Of a DNA stretch of 64,000 nucleotides, positions 1 through 9,359 are shown piece by piece. Each line of letters starts with the position of its first letter. The stretch's first letter is position 1. Under the pieces are notes generated by a model. The model was not told the origin of the DNA, searched no databases, and worked only from the letters and a program-made list of their open reading frames with translations. The stretch comes from CAWDXG01 sp963822115 (GTDB lineage Bacteria; Myxococcota_A; Polyangia; Polyangiales; Polyangiaceae), in the NCBI GenBank assembly GCA_963822115.1, contig CAWGGM010000020.1, positions 806,001-870,000 on the forward strand, read 5' to 3'. Made by a program: the position numbers and the translations under genes.

Positions 1-747
1 ACCAATCCCGCCGCGGCCGCGCATCTGACGGCGACGATCCAGAAGCTCGTCGGCTGGGGCTACAGCCTGCTCAAGATCGACTACCTGTTCACCGGAACGT
101 GGGAAGGACAGCGCGCCCAGGACGTGACCGGCATGCAGGCGTACGCCAAGGCTCTCGACATCATCCGCAAGGCTGCTGGCGACAAGACCATCCTGCTCGG
201 CGTGGGCGCGCCGGGGCTCGCGAGCCTGCCGTACGTCGACGCCTGGCGCGCCGGTGGCGACATCGCGCTGCAGCTCTTCGGGCCGTCATGGGCGTTTGTT
301 GCCAACGAGGCACGGGACATCGGAGCGCGCGCGCCGCTCTGCCTGGCCACACTGTGCGACGCCGATCCAGTGCTGCTGCGCAAGCTGACCGAGAACGAGG
401 TCAGCGCGGGAGGCTGGGTCATGGCATTCGGCGGCGGCGCGCTGTTCCTGTCCGACGATCTGACGAAGCTCGACGCCTCGCGCCAGAGCTGGGGGCTCGA
501 CGCAGAGCGCGTCGCACTCGCCCTCGGTGGCACTCCAGCGGTTCCCGTCGACTACCTGCCGAAGAGCGCCCCCGACTATCTACAGACCGCCATCGCCGAT
601 CAGATCAACCCCAACCACGCCAGCACTGCCGTGGTGCCCACGCTGTGGCGGCTTCCCGATGGATCGCGCGTCGGGCTGAACGTCACGGACCAGACCATCC
701 ACGTCGGCGGCAAGAGCATCCCGGCGCGCACCGCCAAGCCGCTCTAG
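1..747 (+). CDS. GH36-type alpha-galactosidase-like protein, 5' partial
   Basis: This is the last 248 residues of a gene that begins before the window; frame 1 is open from base 1 to the TAG at 745-747. The segment LLKIDYLF (Asp at codon 27) matches the strand of GH36/melibiase enzymes that carries the nucleophilic Asp. LLGVGAPGLASLPYVDAWRAGGD matches the family's gaP...G.vD..R.g.D block with the acid/base Asp. The end forms a small beta domain (residues about 205-248). The likely role is hydrolysis of alpha-galactosides or related glycans; the substrate cannot be read from sequence. It converges on the next gene, and the two stop codons share the same CTAG. Family assignment is fairly confident, exact substrate is not. 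Confidence 0.7.
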   Translation, partial: TNPAAAAHLTATIQKLVGWGYSLLKIDYLFTGTWEGQRAQDVTGMQAYAKALDIIRKAAGDKTILLGVGAPGLASLPYVDAWRAGGDIALQLFGPSWAFVANEARDIGARAPLCLATLCDADPVLLRKLTENEVSAGGWVMAFGGGALFLSDDLTKLDASRQSWGLDAERVALALGGTPAVPVDYLPKSAPDYLQTAIADQINPNHASTAVVPTLWRLPDGSRVGLNVTDQTIHVGGKSIPARTAKPL

Positions 748-2693
748 CGGCGCTCCCGCGACGCGCAGGGCCGGCGGCGCCGGAGAATGAAGGGGAGGGC
801 GAGGAACACCAGCGCCCACGCGCCGGTGCCGGTCGGGGTGCTGCTGGCGCCGACGCGGCAGCCGCACCCGCTGGAGGTGCCGCTGCCCGTGCCGGCGTTG
901 GCGCCGCCAGCGTCGACCCCGCCGTCGACCGTGCTGCCGTCGACTGCGCTGCCGTCGACTGCGCCGTCGACTGCGCCGCCGTCGACTGCGCCGCCGTCGA
1001 CTGCGCCGCCGTCTACCAATCCGCCGTCGGCCACGCCGGCGTCGCTGCCGGGCGAGGTCGTGTCGCCGGGCTTCCGGATCAGCCGTACGAAGTTCACGCC
1101 GAGATCGCAGCTCCCCGAGTCGACCAGGCGGAAGTCCATTCCGTCGGCGAAGGACCCGGCGAGATCGAGGTCGTCGACCTGGAAAGTTGCGGTCTTCCAC
1201 CCGCCGGAGCCGGTGTAGTCGACGCCCTGGCTGGCGACGTTGGCCTGCGTCGGCGAGCTGTACTCGAGGTGCCAGGCGCCGCTCGCGCAGTCGTCGCGGT
1301 AGGTGACCTTGATCGTCGCCGAGTGCGGCCCCCCGGACAGGAAGGCGCGGTCCACGCCGAAGTACATGTCGTCGTTTCCGCTCGCGTGATCGGTGCGCCG
1401 CGCCGCGTACTCGCTCCCCTTCTCGATGCCCCCGCGGCCGAACATGCCGTCGGCCTGCTGATCGGTGGGCTGCGTCATCCCGTCCGGGGCAACGTCCCGC
1501 TGCATCAACCAGCGCTCGAAGTTCTTGATGGTCACCGCGCTCTTCGAGTCGATGTCGTAGTTCCCGTAGCCGCTCGACTTCGGCCACGACCAGGCGTCCG
1601 GCGCCGTCGCCGCGTGCTGGCCGAGCTCCGTCTCCGCCCAGTGGGAGAAGGCGCTGTAGCCCGTCGTGTTGTACAGGGCCATCACCAGCCAGTTCCGCCG
1701 GGTGACGAGGTTCCAGAAGATCGCCAGGCGGTAGCGGTAGGCGGTGTCGGCGGCGGGACCGAAGCGGTTGCTGGTCGGGTCGAACTCGGTGGCCTCCGAG
1801 CCCGAGAACGACCCGTTCACGAACGGCAGGTGCTTGACGTCGAAGGTGAGGTAGCCGTTGGCGTCCACCAGGTGGCCGAAGCCCGCGTGCCAGATCTTCG
1901 TTTCGGTGGGAAACCCGTCGCGCTCGCCGGTGCCCTTCTGGTAGCTGTAGCCAATCATCGCCTCGAAGGTCGTCTTCCACGTGGAGTCGACGTAGAAGGC
2001 GCCGGCGCCGGAGATCATGTTGACGAGCTTGTGGGTGTGGCCCGCGAAGGCGCTCGTGTAGTCGTCGACGAAGGCCTTCTGCCAGGCCTCGATGGCCGGG
2101 GCGAGGCTCACGTCGTTCGTCGGGAGGGTGAACTCGCCGTACTGGTCGAAGGGCGTACGCATGTCGACGTAGACCAGCTGGGGGTCCGGACCGTAGCGGG
2201 CGGCCATCGCCTGGATGAACGGCTTGACCGCGGTTTCCCATTGGTCGCCGCTGGACCAGGGAGCGTCGCGGCCGTTCGAGCCGAACACCAGATTGTACTT
2301 GCTCTGGGCCCAGGCGGGGATTTCGCTCTTCGACCCGTACCAGGGCCACAGCCCGAAGCCGGCGCCGGGGCCCATTGCGTGCACTGCGTCGACAATCTTG
2401 TCGACGCTCGACCAGTCGAAGACCCCGTCCGACGGCTCGACGGTGCTCCAGGTCACCGGGATATTCACCGCGTACCGCGGCGTCTGGTGGCCCTTCGAGA
2501 GGGTCGCCGCCTGGCTCTGGGAAACCCAGTACAGGCCACTGTCGGGGGCCCGGGGCGTACCCGCCGGGAGCGACCAGTCGTCGCCGGCGACGTTCGACTG
2601 GAGCTGGGCGGCTGCCGAACGGGGCAAAAGGCCCAGGGCGAGGACGAGTGCCGCCCAGACTGCGACGCGCTTCAGACCGGGATGGTGTTCCAT
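744..2693 (-). CDS. Secreted glycosidase-like TIM-barrel protein with MYXO-CTERM tail
   Basis: The protein is 649 aa. The ATG at 2693 is chosen because GAGGAG lies 9 bases upstream and a signal peptide follows at once (basic start, VWAALVLALGLL, cleavage near SAAA). Residues about 55-450 look like a glycoside hydrolase barrel of the GH42/GH10 kind: PVTWSTVEPSDGVFDWSSVD is the typical entry strand, and QYGEFT carries a candidate catalytic Glu. A beta-sandwich follows (about 480-575). Next comes a VDGGAVDGG spacer repeat, and the tail has GCGCRVG, a hydrophobic helix and RRRR, as in MYXO-CTERM proteins. It probably acts on polysaccharide at the cell surface. It overlaps the preceding gene by the shared CTAG stop. 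The exact GH family is not recognised. Confidence 0.68.
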   Translation of the reverse strand: MEHHPGLKRVAVWAALVLALGLLPRSAAAQLQSNVAGDDWSLPAGTPRAPDSGLYWVSQSQAATLSKGHQTPRYAVNIPVTWSTVEPSDGVFDWSSVDKIVDAVHAMGPGAGFGLWPWYGSKSEIPAWAQSKYNLVFGSNGRDAPWSSGDQWETAVKPFIQAMAARYGPDPQLVYVDMRTPFDQYGEFTLPTNDVSLAPAIEAWQKAFVDDYTSAFAGHTHKLVNMISGAGAFYVDSTWKTTFEAMIGYSYQKGTGERDGFPTETKIWHAGFGHLVDANGYLTFDVKHLPFVNGSFSGSEATEFDPTSNRFGPAADTAYRYRLAIFWNLVTRRNWLVMALYNTTGYSAFSHWAETELGQHAATAPDAWSWPKSSGYGNYDIDSKSAVTIKNFERWLMQRDVAPDGMTQPTDQQADGMFGRGGIEKGSEYAARRTDHASGNDDMYFGVDRAFLSGGPHSATIKVTYRDDCASGAWHLEYSSPTQANVASQGVDYTGSGGWKTATFQVDDLDLAGSFADGMDFRLVDSGSCDLGVNFVRLIRKPGDTTSPGSDAGVADGGLVDGGAVDGGAVDGGAVDGAVDGSAVDGSTVDGGVDAGGANAGTGSGTSSGCGCRVGASSTPTGTGAWALVFLALPFILRRRRPCASRERR

Positions 2694-2818
2694 GATCGAT
2701 ACTCCTCGGGGAAAGGGTGGGGCATTGTAGCAGCAGCCCGCAGTGTCGGGGCGCGCGCTGCCCGCGCGCATGACCTAGCGAGCTGTATGCCGCGCGGCGA
2801 CAGGGAAGGGCGGCGGTA

Positions 2819-4921
2819 CTAGGCCGCGCCTCGGGACGGGTCCAGCCTGCGCCGCACGCCCAGTGCGAGCAGCCCGAGCAGCAGCAGCGGCACGCCGCTC
2901 TGCTGGTGGCGACCGGCAGCGCGGCAGCCGCAGGAGCCGCCCGACGCACCGATGTCGATTCCCGCGCCACGGACGCCGCCATCGCTGCCGGGGAACGCGC
3001 ACGCGTGCGAAGGGGTGCACTCGGCGAGGGGATCGCAGTCCGCGCCGTCGCGGCAGCGGAGCCTGCACGTCCCGGTGGCGGGGTCGCACAGGTACGGGGT
3101 GCACTTGGTGCTCACGGCGCTCCCCAGCGACTCGCTCAGATCCGCGGAACAGCCGCTGCCGGTCGGGACGCAGGTCTGCTGCAGCGAGCAGTGGAAGTTG
3201 ACCGCGCAATCGGTGTCGCCCTTGCAGGAGGTTGGACAGTTCCCCGACGCGCCATCGCACACGAATCCGAAGCCACAGTTGATTCCGCCCGCATGCACCG
3301 GAGTGCAGGTCCCCTCGTCCGGCGCGCCCCTGGCGAGCGAACACACCTCGCAGCCACCCGCGCACGGCGTGTCGCAGCAGATGCCGTCGACGCAGTTGCC
3401 GCTGCTGCACGCGCCCCCGTCCCCGCAGGAAGTGCCCGGCGCCCCGGCGGCAACGCAGGTTCCGGTGGCGACGACACAGGTCTGACCGGCAGCGCAGTCG
3501 CTATCGGCCAGGCAGGCACAGTGGGCGAGCGAGCCGTTGCAACCGAGCGGAGCGCACGACGGCGACCCGGGCGAGCCCTTCGCCACGACCGCGCATGTGC
3601 CGTCGACCGCCGCGCCCGCGGCCACGGAGCAGGCGTCGCACGCGCCGCTGCAGGCCGTGTCGCAGCACACGCCGTCGGCGCAGTGCGCACTCGCGCAGTC
3701 AGCGTCCGTGCTGCACGCGGTGCCGTTGGCCGGTCCCCGATCGAACGCCAGCAGATCGCCTCCATCGAGCCAGATCCCGACCAGGGCCAGGTCGGGCGCG
3801 AGCGCGACGGGGCTGCCGAACCCCTTGAAATGTTCGCGGTCCGCCGCGACGAGGCGCTGCTGGTCGGTCCACGTCGTACCGGAACGCCCGAACACATACG
3901 CCGCGCCGTAGTCGTCGTCGATCGCGCCGATGAGCGCGGTGTCGCCCGACAGCGCGACGGGATCGCCTCGCGGCGGTGGCGGCTGGTTCGCCGCGACGGG
4001 CAGCTTCTGCTGCTCGCTCCACACGCCCGCGGTGCGCACGAGCACGTAGGCGCCGCTCTTGGCGCCCACGACGGCGGTGTCGCCGTCCAGCGCAACCCGG
4101 TCGCCGAAGCCGTCGTCCGCGGCCGCGTCGCTGGCCGACAGCTTCTGCTGCTGGGTCCACACGCTTCCGGAGCGCGTGAAGAAGTAGACGGCACCGGGTG
4201 TCGTGTCGGAGTAGAAGGCGCCGGCCAGCGCCGTGTCGCCCGAGACGGCCAGAGCCACCCCGAAATGGACGAAGGGCGAGCTGTCCGCCGGGACCAGCTT
4301 CTGCTGCTCGGCCCAGGTACTGCCCGATCGCACGAATGCGTAGGCTGCGCCGGCACCGATCTCGCTGCTCCCCACGATCGCCGTGTCGCCCGAGAGCGCC
4401 GCGGAGACCCCGAAGGTGGCATTCGGCGCGCCGTCTCCGGGCAGCAGCTTCTGCTGCAGCGTCCACGTCGTCCCGGAACGGACGAAGACGGCGCCTGCGG
4501 CGGTGTTGCGGATTCGGGTGGCGATCGCCGTGTCCCCGTCGAGCGCGACGGCGGTCCCCAGCTCGTCGTTCAACTGGCCATCGGCAAGCGTGAGGACCTG
4601 CTGCTCCGCCCAGCTTGTCCCCGACCGGACCAGCACGTAGACGGCTCCACCCCCGGTGTGGTTCGGGGCACCTGCCAGCGCCGTGTCCCCGGACATGGCG
4701 ATCGCGGTGCCGAAATCGAGGCCGAAGTTGTTGTCGCTCGCCTCGACGACCTGGGTCTGGGCCCACACGTCTGGAGACAGCGCCGCCGACATGCGCGCCA
4801 CGTGCTCGCTTGCGTCCCGGCGCTGGCCGCTGCACGCAACGGCCAGGCCCACACAGACGAGTGCACCAAGTACGGCGGGGTGCTTGAACAGCGAGCCGTG
4901 GGGGGCGATGCACGCGCTCAC
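2819..4921 (-). CDS. FG-GAP propeller, Cys-rich surface lipoprotein with MYXO-CTERM tail
   Basis: The protein is 700 aa from the GTG at 4921, preferred because a good lipoprotein signal follows (hydrophobic stretch, then LAVAC). A longer in-frame TTG start at 4993 also exists. Seven repeats of the form FG.AVALSGDTALVGA, each followed by about 35 residues with SG..W.EQQ, span roughly residues 45-390 and should form a seven-bladed FG-GAP beta-propeller. A Cys-rich region (about 395-650) carries modules such as CSTDADC, GVCCDTACSG and CRDGADCDP. The end has GGSCGCRAAG, a Leu-rich helix and RRR, a MYXO-CTERM-type signal. It is likely a surface-exposed adhesive or binding protein; ligand unknown. 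Having both a lipobox and a MYXO-CTERM tail is notable. Confidence 0.72.
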   Translation of the reverse strand: MSACIAPHGSLFKHPAVLGALVCVGLAVACSGQRRDASEHVARMSAALSPDVWAQTQVVEASDNNFGLDFGTAIAMSGDTALAGAPNHTGGGAVYVLVRSGTSWAEQQVLTLADGQLNDELGTAVALDGDTAIATRIRNTAAGAVFVRSGTTWTLQQKLLPGDGAPNATFGVSAALSGDTAIVGSSEIGAGAAYAFVRSGSTWAEQQKLVPADSSPFVHFGVALAVSGDTALAGAFYSDTTPGAVYFFTRSGSVWTQQQKLSASDAAADDGFGDRVALDGDTAVVGAKSGAYVLVRTAGVWSEQQKLPVAANQPPPPRGDPVALSGDTALIGAIDDDYGAAYVFGRSGTTWTDQQRLVAADREHFKGFGSPVALAPDLALVGIWLDGGDLLAFDRGPANGTACSTDADCASAHCADGVCCDTACSGACDACSVAAGAAVDGTCAVVAKGSPGSPSCAPLGCNGSLAHCACLADSDCAAGQTCVVATGTCVAAGAPGTSCGDGGACSSGNCVDGICCDTPCAGGCEVCSLARGAPDEGTCTPVHAGGINCGFGFVCDGASGNCPTSCKGDTDCAVNFHCSLQQTCVPTGSGCSADLSESLGSAVSTKCTPYLCDPATGTCRLRCRDGADCDPLAECTPSHACAFPGSDGGVRGAGIDIGASGGSCGCRAAGRHQQSGVPLLLLGLLALGVRRRLDPSRGAA

Positions 4922-5095
4922 TTCGCCTTGTCCGCGCTGGCTGCGAGCGACAGGCGACGCGCTTGCCAGCGCGGCCAGCGACAAGAACGGCAAGAAGAAG
5001 CAGGAGCGACCCCCCTCACACAGATCAGGTTACCACCCAACGCGCTCGCGCGCTCTGCAGGGCCGGCGGCGTAGCGCCGACCCTGCAGCCCGATC

Positions 5096-5371
5096 TCAGT
5101 GCGGGGCGTGGTGCGCGGCGATCTTGTCGCGCAGCTGGCGGAAGGACTTGACGAGATCTTCCGTCATGTTGGCGGTGGTCTCGGCCACGGTGCTGCCCTG
5201 GCGTTCGACCGTGCTCTCCAGCTCGTCCAGTTTCGGTTCCAGACGGCGCCAGGTGGACTGGGCGTCCATCTCGGCGAGGTGCAGCTTGAGCTTGATCTCG
5301 TCGCGTAGCTTCTCGAGCTCGTCCAGTCCGCGATCGATGCGTTCGCGGTATTGCGGTTTGGTCCCTGTCAT
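5096..5371 (-). CDS. Small coiled-coil protein
   Basis: A 91-aa, charged, almost wholly helical protein (MTGTKPQYRERIDRGLDELE onward) with heptad-like Leu/Ile spacing from residue 10 to 85, so probably a coiled coil. AAGGAG lies 7 bases upstream of the ATG at 5371. Its start overlaps the stop of the upstream gene as ATGA, indicating translational coupling and a shared complex or pathway. It has no signal peptide or membrane segment and is therefore cytoplasmic. No known family is recognised; length and composition resemble phasin- or stress-type helical proteins, but that is only a resemblance. Confidence 0.7.
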   Translation of the reverse strand: MTGTKPQYRERIDRGLDELEKLRDEIKLKLHLAEMDAQSTWRRLEPKLDELESTVERQGSTVAETTANMTEDLVKSFRQLRDKIAAHHAPH

Positions 5372-7557
5372 GGGTGGACTCCTTTCAATCCAGATGCCGG
5401 GCCCTGGTCCCTTTCCATGGGAGCCTCCACGTGCCCGACGGTTCTCTCGGCCAGCTCCAGCTGGCTCCGTAGTCGTTCGATGTCGTGTTCGAGGTCGTCG
5501 CCGAGCGGGTGCCCGCCGACGCGCGCGGCGAGGCCGGCCAGCGCGCGCCGATTGAAGGCGAGCCCCACCGGCGAGCCTTTCTCGAAGTTGAGCGTGATCG
5601 AATCGCGCAACAGCTCCAGTGCGCGCTCGGGGTGCCCGACGTCGCTCAGCAGATCGGACAGCGCGGCGGTGGAGCGCGCCAGCCCGATGGCGTCGCCGAT
5701 CTGCTGCTCGGCTTCGATCGCCGCGACCAGATGGCTGGACGAGCGCTCGGACTTGCCGGCCAGGCGCTCGAGCCTGCCGAGCGTTTCCCACACGCGGGCG
5801 AGCTCGCGCGAACGGCCCAGCTCGCGATACGTTTCCTCGGCGGCGAGAGCGTGCTGGATACCGAGCTCGAGCGACTCGCGCTCCTTGCCCTTTCGCGGCG
5901 GCGCGTGGAGCATCAGCCGAGCCACGAGATGATCCGTTTCCGCGAGCTCGAGCTGTGCGACGGTGCTCTCGCTGGCGAAGCGTCCGAACACCTCGCGCGA
6001 TTTCGACAGCAGGTGATTGGCGCGCACCGGGTCGCCGAGGCGTACCCACACCGCGGCCTCGTCGTTGAGCAGTCGCGCCGCTTCCACGGGCTTGCCTGCG
6101 TCGAGCAGCCCGCGACCTGCTTCGGTCAGCTCGCCGAGCGCCCGCTCGAGCGCGTCGCGCCCCCCGATGTCGTAGCAGACATTCGCGATGAGCTTGCCGA
6201 TCTCGGCCTTGAGCTCGATCGGATCCTCCGGCGCGATGAGCTTCCGGGCGCTGTCGAGCTGCTCGAGCGCCACGTCCAGCGAGAAGCTGCCGCCGGGTCC
6301 GGCGGCGTGCCACTTGAGGCGTCCGAGCGTAGCGAGAGTGCGGACGCGGAGCTGCCGGCGGCCTGGGCTGTGCGGTAGCGACCTGAGCAGCTCGAGCGCT
6401 CGCTCGCCGAGCTCGAGCGCCTGGTCGTAAGCGCCGAGATTCTCGGAGCGCTCGGCCGCGGCGAGGTACTGCCGGGTGGCGACCTCGATCTGGCCGGCGG
6501 CTTCGGCGTGGTGGCCAGCGCGCGCTTCGCGATCGGGACGGAGCCGGCGCGCCTCGGCCTCGGCCGCCGCCGCCGCACTTCCCGTCAGGTCCAGATGCGA
6601 GAACGCTTCGCGTTCTCGCTGCGTTGCGGCCCGCGGCACGGCCGGTTCGGTGGGCGGGGCTTCCGTCTCGAGCTCGTGCGACGGCGGCCGTCGGCTCCCC
6701 GTCTGGCCGAGCAGCTCTGCCAGGCGCCGGTGCCACGCGCCGGCGAGCGACGGCAACAGGCCCTGGCGCAGGGCGTCGGCTGTTGCGCCCCGCAGCACGA
6801 AGCGGCCGCCGCCTCGATCGTCGAGCGGTACGCCGGAGTCGCGTGCCACCTGGAGCAGCTCCAGTACCTCGAGCGGATCGACCGCGAGCAGCGCTGCGAC
6901 AAGCTCGGCTTCGAAGGCGTCGCCGATCAGTGCGCCGGCTCGCAGCACATGCAGCACTTCCGGAGCCAGCGTCTCGAGATCGGGTTCTGGCAGCGGCGCC
7001 GGCGCCTCCAGCTCTGTCGGATCAAGCGCACCGAAGCCGACGATCGCGTCTTCGCCTTCCATCTCGCGCACGGCTTCGAGCAGCGAGCCGGCTGCTCCGA
7101 CCGGCTCCAGCGAACGGAACGCGAGCACCAGTGGCGCCTTGAGCCAACCGGGTCGCCGGATCAACGCTTCCAGACGTTGCAGCGTCCGCCGGTCCGCCGC
7201 GTCGACCGACTGCAGCACCAGCGCCACGGGGCCAGTCGAAAGCCGCGCCAGACGATTGAGGGCGGCGACGACCGGTCCGTCGCCTCCGGGCTCGGGTTGT
7301 TCGCCGAGCAGGCGCTGCCTGAGTCCGGTTTCCGTCCGCGACGGAGGCGGCATGGATGCCCGTTCATCGAGCAGCTCTTCGGCCTGCCAACGTGCTTCGA
7401 GCAGCGGGCCGAGCGGCGGTCCCGCTAGATCGCAGTCCACCTTGAGCACGCCTGGTGCCGGCAGTGGATCGATCCGTCCGCGACCGAGCACGGCCGTGTG
7501 CTTCCCCGCGAGCATGCAATCCCGGACGCGCGAGAGCACTGTCTCTTCCCGAGTCAT
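5368..7557 (-). CDS. TPR-repeat protein with degenerate ATPase-like N-terminus
   Basis: A 729-aa soluble protein. Residues 1-180 have the outline of a STAND/AAA ATPase: a strand at HTAVLGRGR where a P-loop would sit but without GxxxxGK[ST], and a Walker-B-like strand VALVLQSVDAAD. Nucleotide binding is therefore doubtful. A winged-helix-like section (about 210-320, LAPEVLHVLRAGALIGDAFE) is followed by TPR-type helical repeats to about residue 690 (YDQALELGERALELL, GHPERALELLRDSI). The architecture resembles the sensory halves of MalT- or PknK-like proteins, without kinase or DNA-binding domain. Its start overlaps the stop of the gene before (ATGA) and its stop overlaps the next start (ATGA), so the three genes form one coupled unit. 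Role unknown; probably a signalling scaffold. Confidence 0.65.
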   Translation of the reverse strand: MTREETVLSRVRDCMLAGKHTAVLGRGRIDPLPAPGVLKVDCDLAGPPLGPLLEARWQAEELLDERASMPPPSRTETGLRQRLLGEQPEPGGDGPVVAALNRLARLSTGPVALVLQSVDAADRRTLQRLEALIRRPGWLKAPLVLAFRSLEPVGAAGSLLEAVREMEGEDAIVGFGALDPTELEAPAPLPEPDLETLAPEVLHVLRAGALIGDAFEAELVAALLAVDPLEVLELLQVARDSGVPLDDRGGGRFVLRGATADALRQGLLPSLAGAWHRRLAELLGQTGSRRPPSHELETEAPPTEPAVPRAATQREREAFSHLDLTGSAAAAAEAEARRLRPDREARAGHHAEAAGQIEVATRQYLAAAERSENLGAYDQALELGERALELLRSLPHSPGRRQLRVRTLATLGRLKWHAAGPGGSFSLDVALEQLDSARKLIAPEDPIELKAEIGKLIANVCYDIGGRDALERALGELTEAGRGLLDAGKPVEAARLLNDEAAVWVRLGDPVRANHLLSKSREVFGRFASESTVAQLELAETDHLVARLMLHAPPRKGKERESLELGIQHALAAEETYRELGRSRELARVWETLGRLERLAGKSERSSSHLVAAIEAEQQIGDAIGLARSTAALSDLLSDVGHPERALELLRDSITLNFEKGSPVGLAFNRRALAGLAARVGGHPLGDDLEHDIERLRSQLELAERTVGHVEAPMERDQGPASGLKGVHP

Positions 7558-8126
7558 GTTGCCTCCCCCTGTTGTCTGACTTCGACATCGATCGAGGCGA
7601 GCTTCTCGAAGACCCGTCGAGAGGTGCGCAGCGGCCACCAGTCGTAGAGCAGGATCTCGAGTGGCCGCCACATGGCGACCCAACCGCCGATCACCAGGCC
7701 TTCGCGCGCGATGTTGCCGACGGGATTGCCCATGTGCTTGAGCAGCTCGCTGAGCAGCTGGCACGACGCGAGGAACAACAGTCCGACGACGAGGCTGACG
7801 CGGCCGCGCCGCATCAGTTGCCGGAAGTCGCGCCGCGACAGATCCGCGCGGTAGCTGAAATAGTGGTGCACTGCATCGGCGATGAGCGTCTTCGGATTGC
7901 CGCGCGCCGGCGCCTCGTGCAGATGCACCCGCAGCCTGAGCGGTGCCTTGAGCGGATACTCCCGTGCCCAGCTGACCAGGAATTCCTCTGCGTCGCTGTC
8001 GAGGTCTTTCACGGGGAATGGTGTGGGGTCCATGGAATTGAAAAGTTGTCCGGGATCCTGCAGCTCGATCTCGATAATCCCGGTACCGGAGCGAGTAGAC
8101 GGAACCCTGTCGATACGGCGATCCAC
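7554..8126 (-). CDS. Conserved two-helix membrane protein
   Basis: About 190 aa. The N-terminal half is soluble and contains GIIEIELQDPGQLFNSMDP and FPVKDLDSDAEEFLVSWARE, a block I associate with a conserved uncharacterised family, so the start must lie before it. The GTG at 8126 is the nearest start; the frame stays open to 8222. Two hydrophobic helices (SLVVGLLFLASCQLLSELL and EGLVIGGWVAMW) near residues 115-165 make it an inner-membrane protein. It is first in the ATGA-coupled trio ending at 5096 and may anchor the TPR protein to the membrane; that link is inferred from gene order only. Confidence 0.62.
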   Translation of the reverse strand: MDRRIDRVPSTRSGTGIIEIELQDPGQLFNSMDPTPFPVKDLDSDAEEFLVSWAREYPLKAPLRLRVHLHEAPARGNPKTLIADAVHHYFSYRADLSRRDFRQLMRRGRVSLVVGLLFLASCQLLSELLKHMGNPVGNIAREGLVIGGWVAMWRPLEILLYDWWPLRTSRRVFEKLASIDVEVRQQGEAT

Positions 8127-8289
8127 CTGTGGAGTGGTGCAAGCCGTGTGCCGGTCAGCGGTGCGGAAAGGGGCCGCGTTCCACGCAAATCGTGCGAATA
8201 GCGTGCGAATCCCGCGCTGCACCGACGCAGCGCGACCGTGCGGTGTGGCAATCCGCTACGATGCGGTTCCGGTCGAGACGCGGCAGCCG

Positions 8290-9345
8290 CTAGAACAAGC
8301 GACCCTGCTTCGAGCGGCTCTCCTCGAACGGGATGCCGAGGTGCTGGTAGGCCTTGCGCGTGGCGACGCGGCCACGCGGCGTGCGACCCAGCAGTCCCTG
8401 TTGCAACAGGTACGGCTCGTAGACGTCCTCGATGGTGTCGCGCGGTTCGGCCAGCGCGGCGGCGATCGTCTCGACGCCGACGGGTCCGCCGTCGTAGTGC
8501 TCGATCAGCACCATCAACAGTCGCCGATCCATCTCGTCGAGGCCGCCCGGGTCCACCTCGAGGCGGTCGCAGGTAAGCTGGACGATCGCCTCGTCGATGC
8601 GGCCCTGTCCCTCGATCTCGGCGAAGTCGCGCACGCGCCTGAGCAGGCGGTTGGCCACGCGCGGCGTGCCGCGCGAGCGGCGTGCCAGCTCGCGTGCGCC
8701 CTTCTTCTCGCACTCGATGCCGAGCAGGCGGGCGCTTCGCAGGATGATCTGCTCGAGATCTTCCGGCGGATAGAAGTCGAGCCGCAGCGTCACGCCGAAG
8801 CGCTCGTGCAAGGGTTTGGTCAGAAGCCCCGTGCGCGTGGTTGCGCCGATGAGCGTGAAGGGCTTGATATCGAGCGGGATGCTCTCGGCGTAGGCTCCGT
8901 CGCCCATCATCACGTCGATGCGGAAGTCCTCGATGGCGGGATACAGCGCCTCTTCCACCACCGCGCTGAGGCGATGGATCTCGTCGATGAACAGCACGTC
9001 GCCGCGCTCGAGGCGCGTGAGCAGGCCCGTCAGTGCGCCCTTGTGCTCGATGGCCGGGCCGCTGCTGATGACCAGCTGGACGCCCATCTCCTTGGCGAGG
9101 ATGTGGGCGAGCGTGGTCTTGCCCAGGCCCGGCGGGCCGCAGAACAGGATGTGGTCGAGCGGCTCGCCGCGCTTGAGCGCCGCCTGCACGTACACGCGCA
9201 GGTTGTCCTTGTGCTTGCTCTGGCCAACGAAGTCGGCGAGCGACTCGGGGCGGAACAGACGATCGAATCGCTCGTCCTCGCCACGCGAGAGGGTGCTGAC
9301 CACGCGCTCCGCGGGTCCGGAGCTGTCCTGCTTTTCCTTGGCCAT
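8290..9345 (-). CDS. ruvB: Holliday junction branch migration helicase RuvB
   Basis: A 351-aa AAA+ ATPase that drives Holliday junction branch migration with RuvA. Clear motifs are Walker A GPPGLGKT, Walker B DEIHRL, sensor 1 GATTRTG, the arginine-finger region RSRGTPRVANRLLRR, and a C-terminal winged helix ending in GRTPRGRVATRKAYQHLG. The ATG at 9345 is used; a GTG four codons earlier (9357) is possible, and neither has a strong Shine-Dalgarno. Length is typical. ruvA and ruvC are not adjacent, so the gene is separated from the usual ruvCAB cluster. A LexA-like box lies just upstream. Confidence 0.97.
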   Translation of the reverse strand: MAKEKQDSSGPAERVVSTLSRGEDERFDRLFRPESLADFVGQSKHKDNLRVYVQAALKRGEPLDHILFCGPPGLGKTTLAHILAKEMGVQLVISSGPAIEHKGALTGLLTRLERGDVLFIDEIHRLSAVVEEALYPAIEDFRIDVMMGDGAYAESIPLDIKPFTLIGATTRTGLLTKPLHERFGVTLRLDFYPPEDLEQIILRSARLLGIECEKKGARELARRSRGTPRVANRLLRRVRDFAEIEGQGRIDEAIVQLTCDRLEVDPGGLDEMDRRLLMVLIEHYDGGPVGVETIAAALAEPRDTIEDVYEPYLLQQGLLGRTPRGRVATRKAYQHLGIPFEESRSKQGRLF

Positions 9346-9359
9346 GTCGAGGCCCACTA

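Noticed and set aside
99..5074. Long open frames opposite the glycosidase and FG-GAP genes (about 900, 800 and 720 codons)
   Set aside because: They are antisense or frame shadows typical of very high GC DNA: Arg/Ala/Gly-rich, without family motifs, and fully overlapped by genes with signal peptides and known domains.
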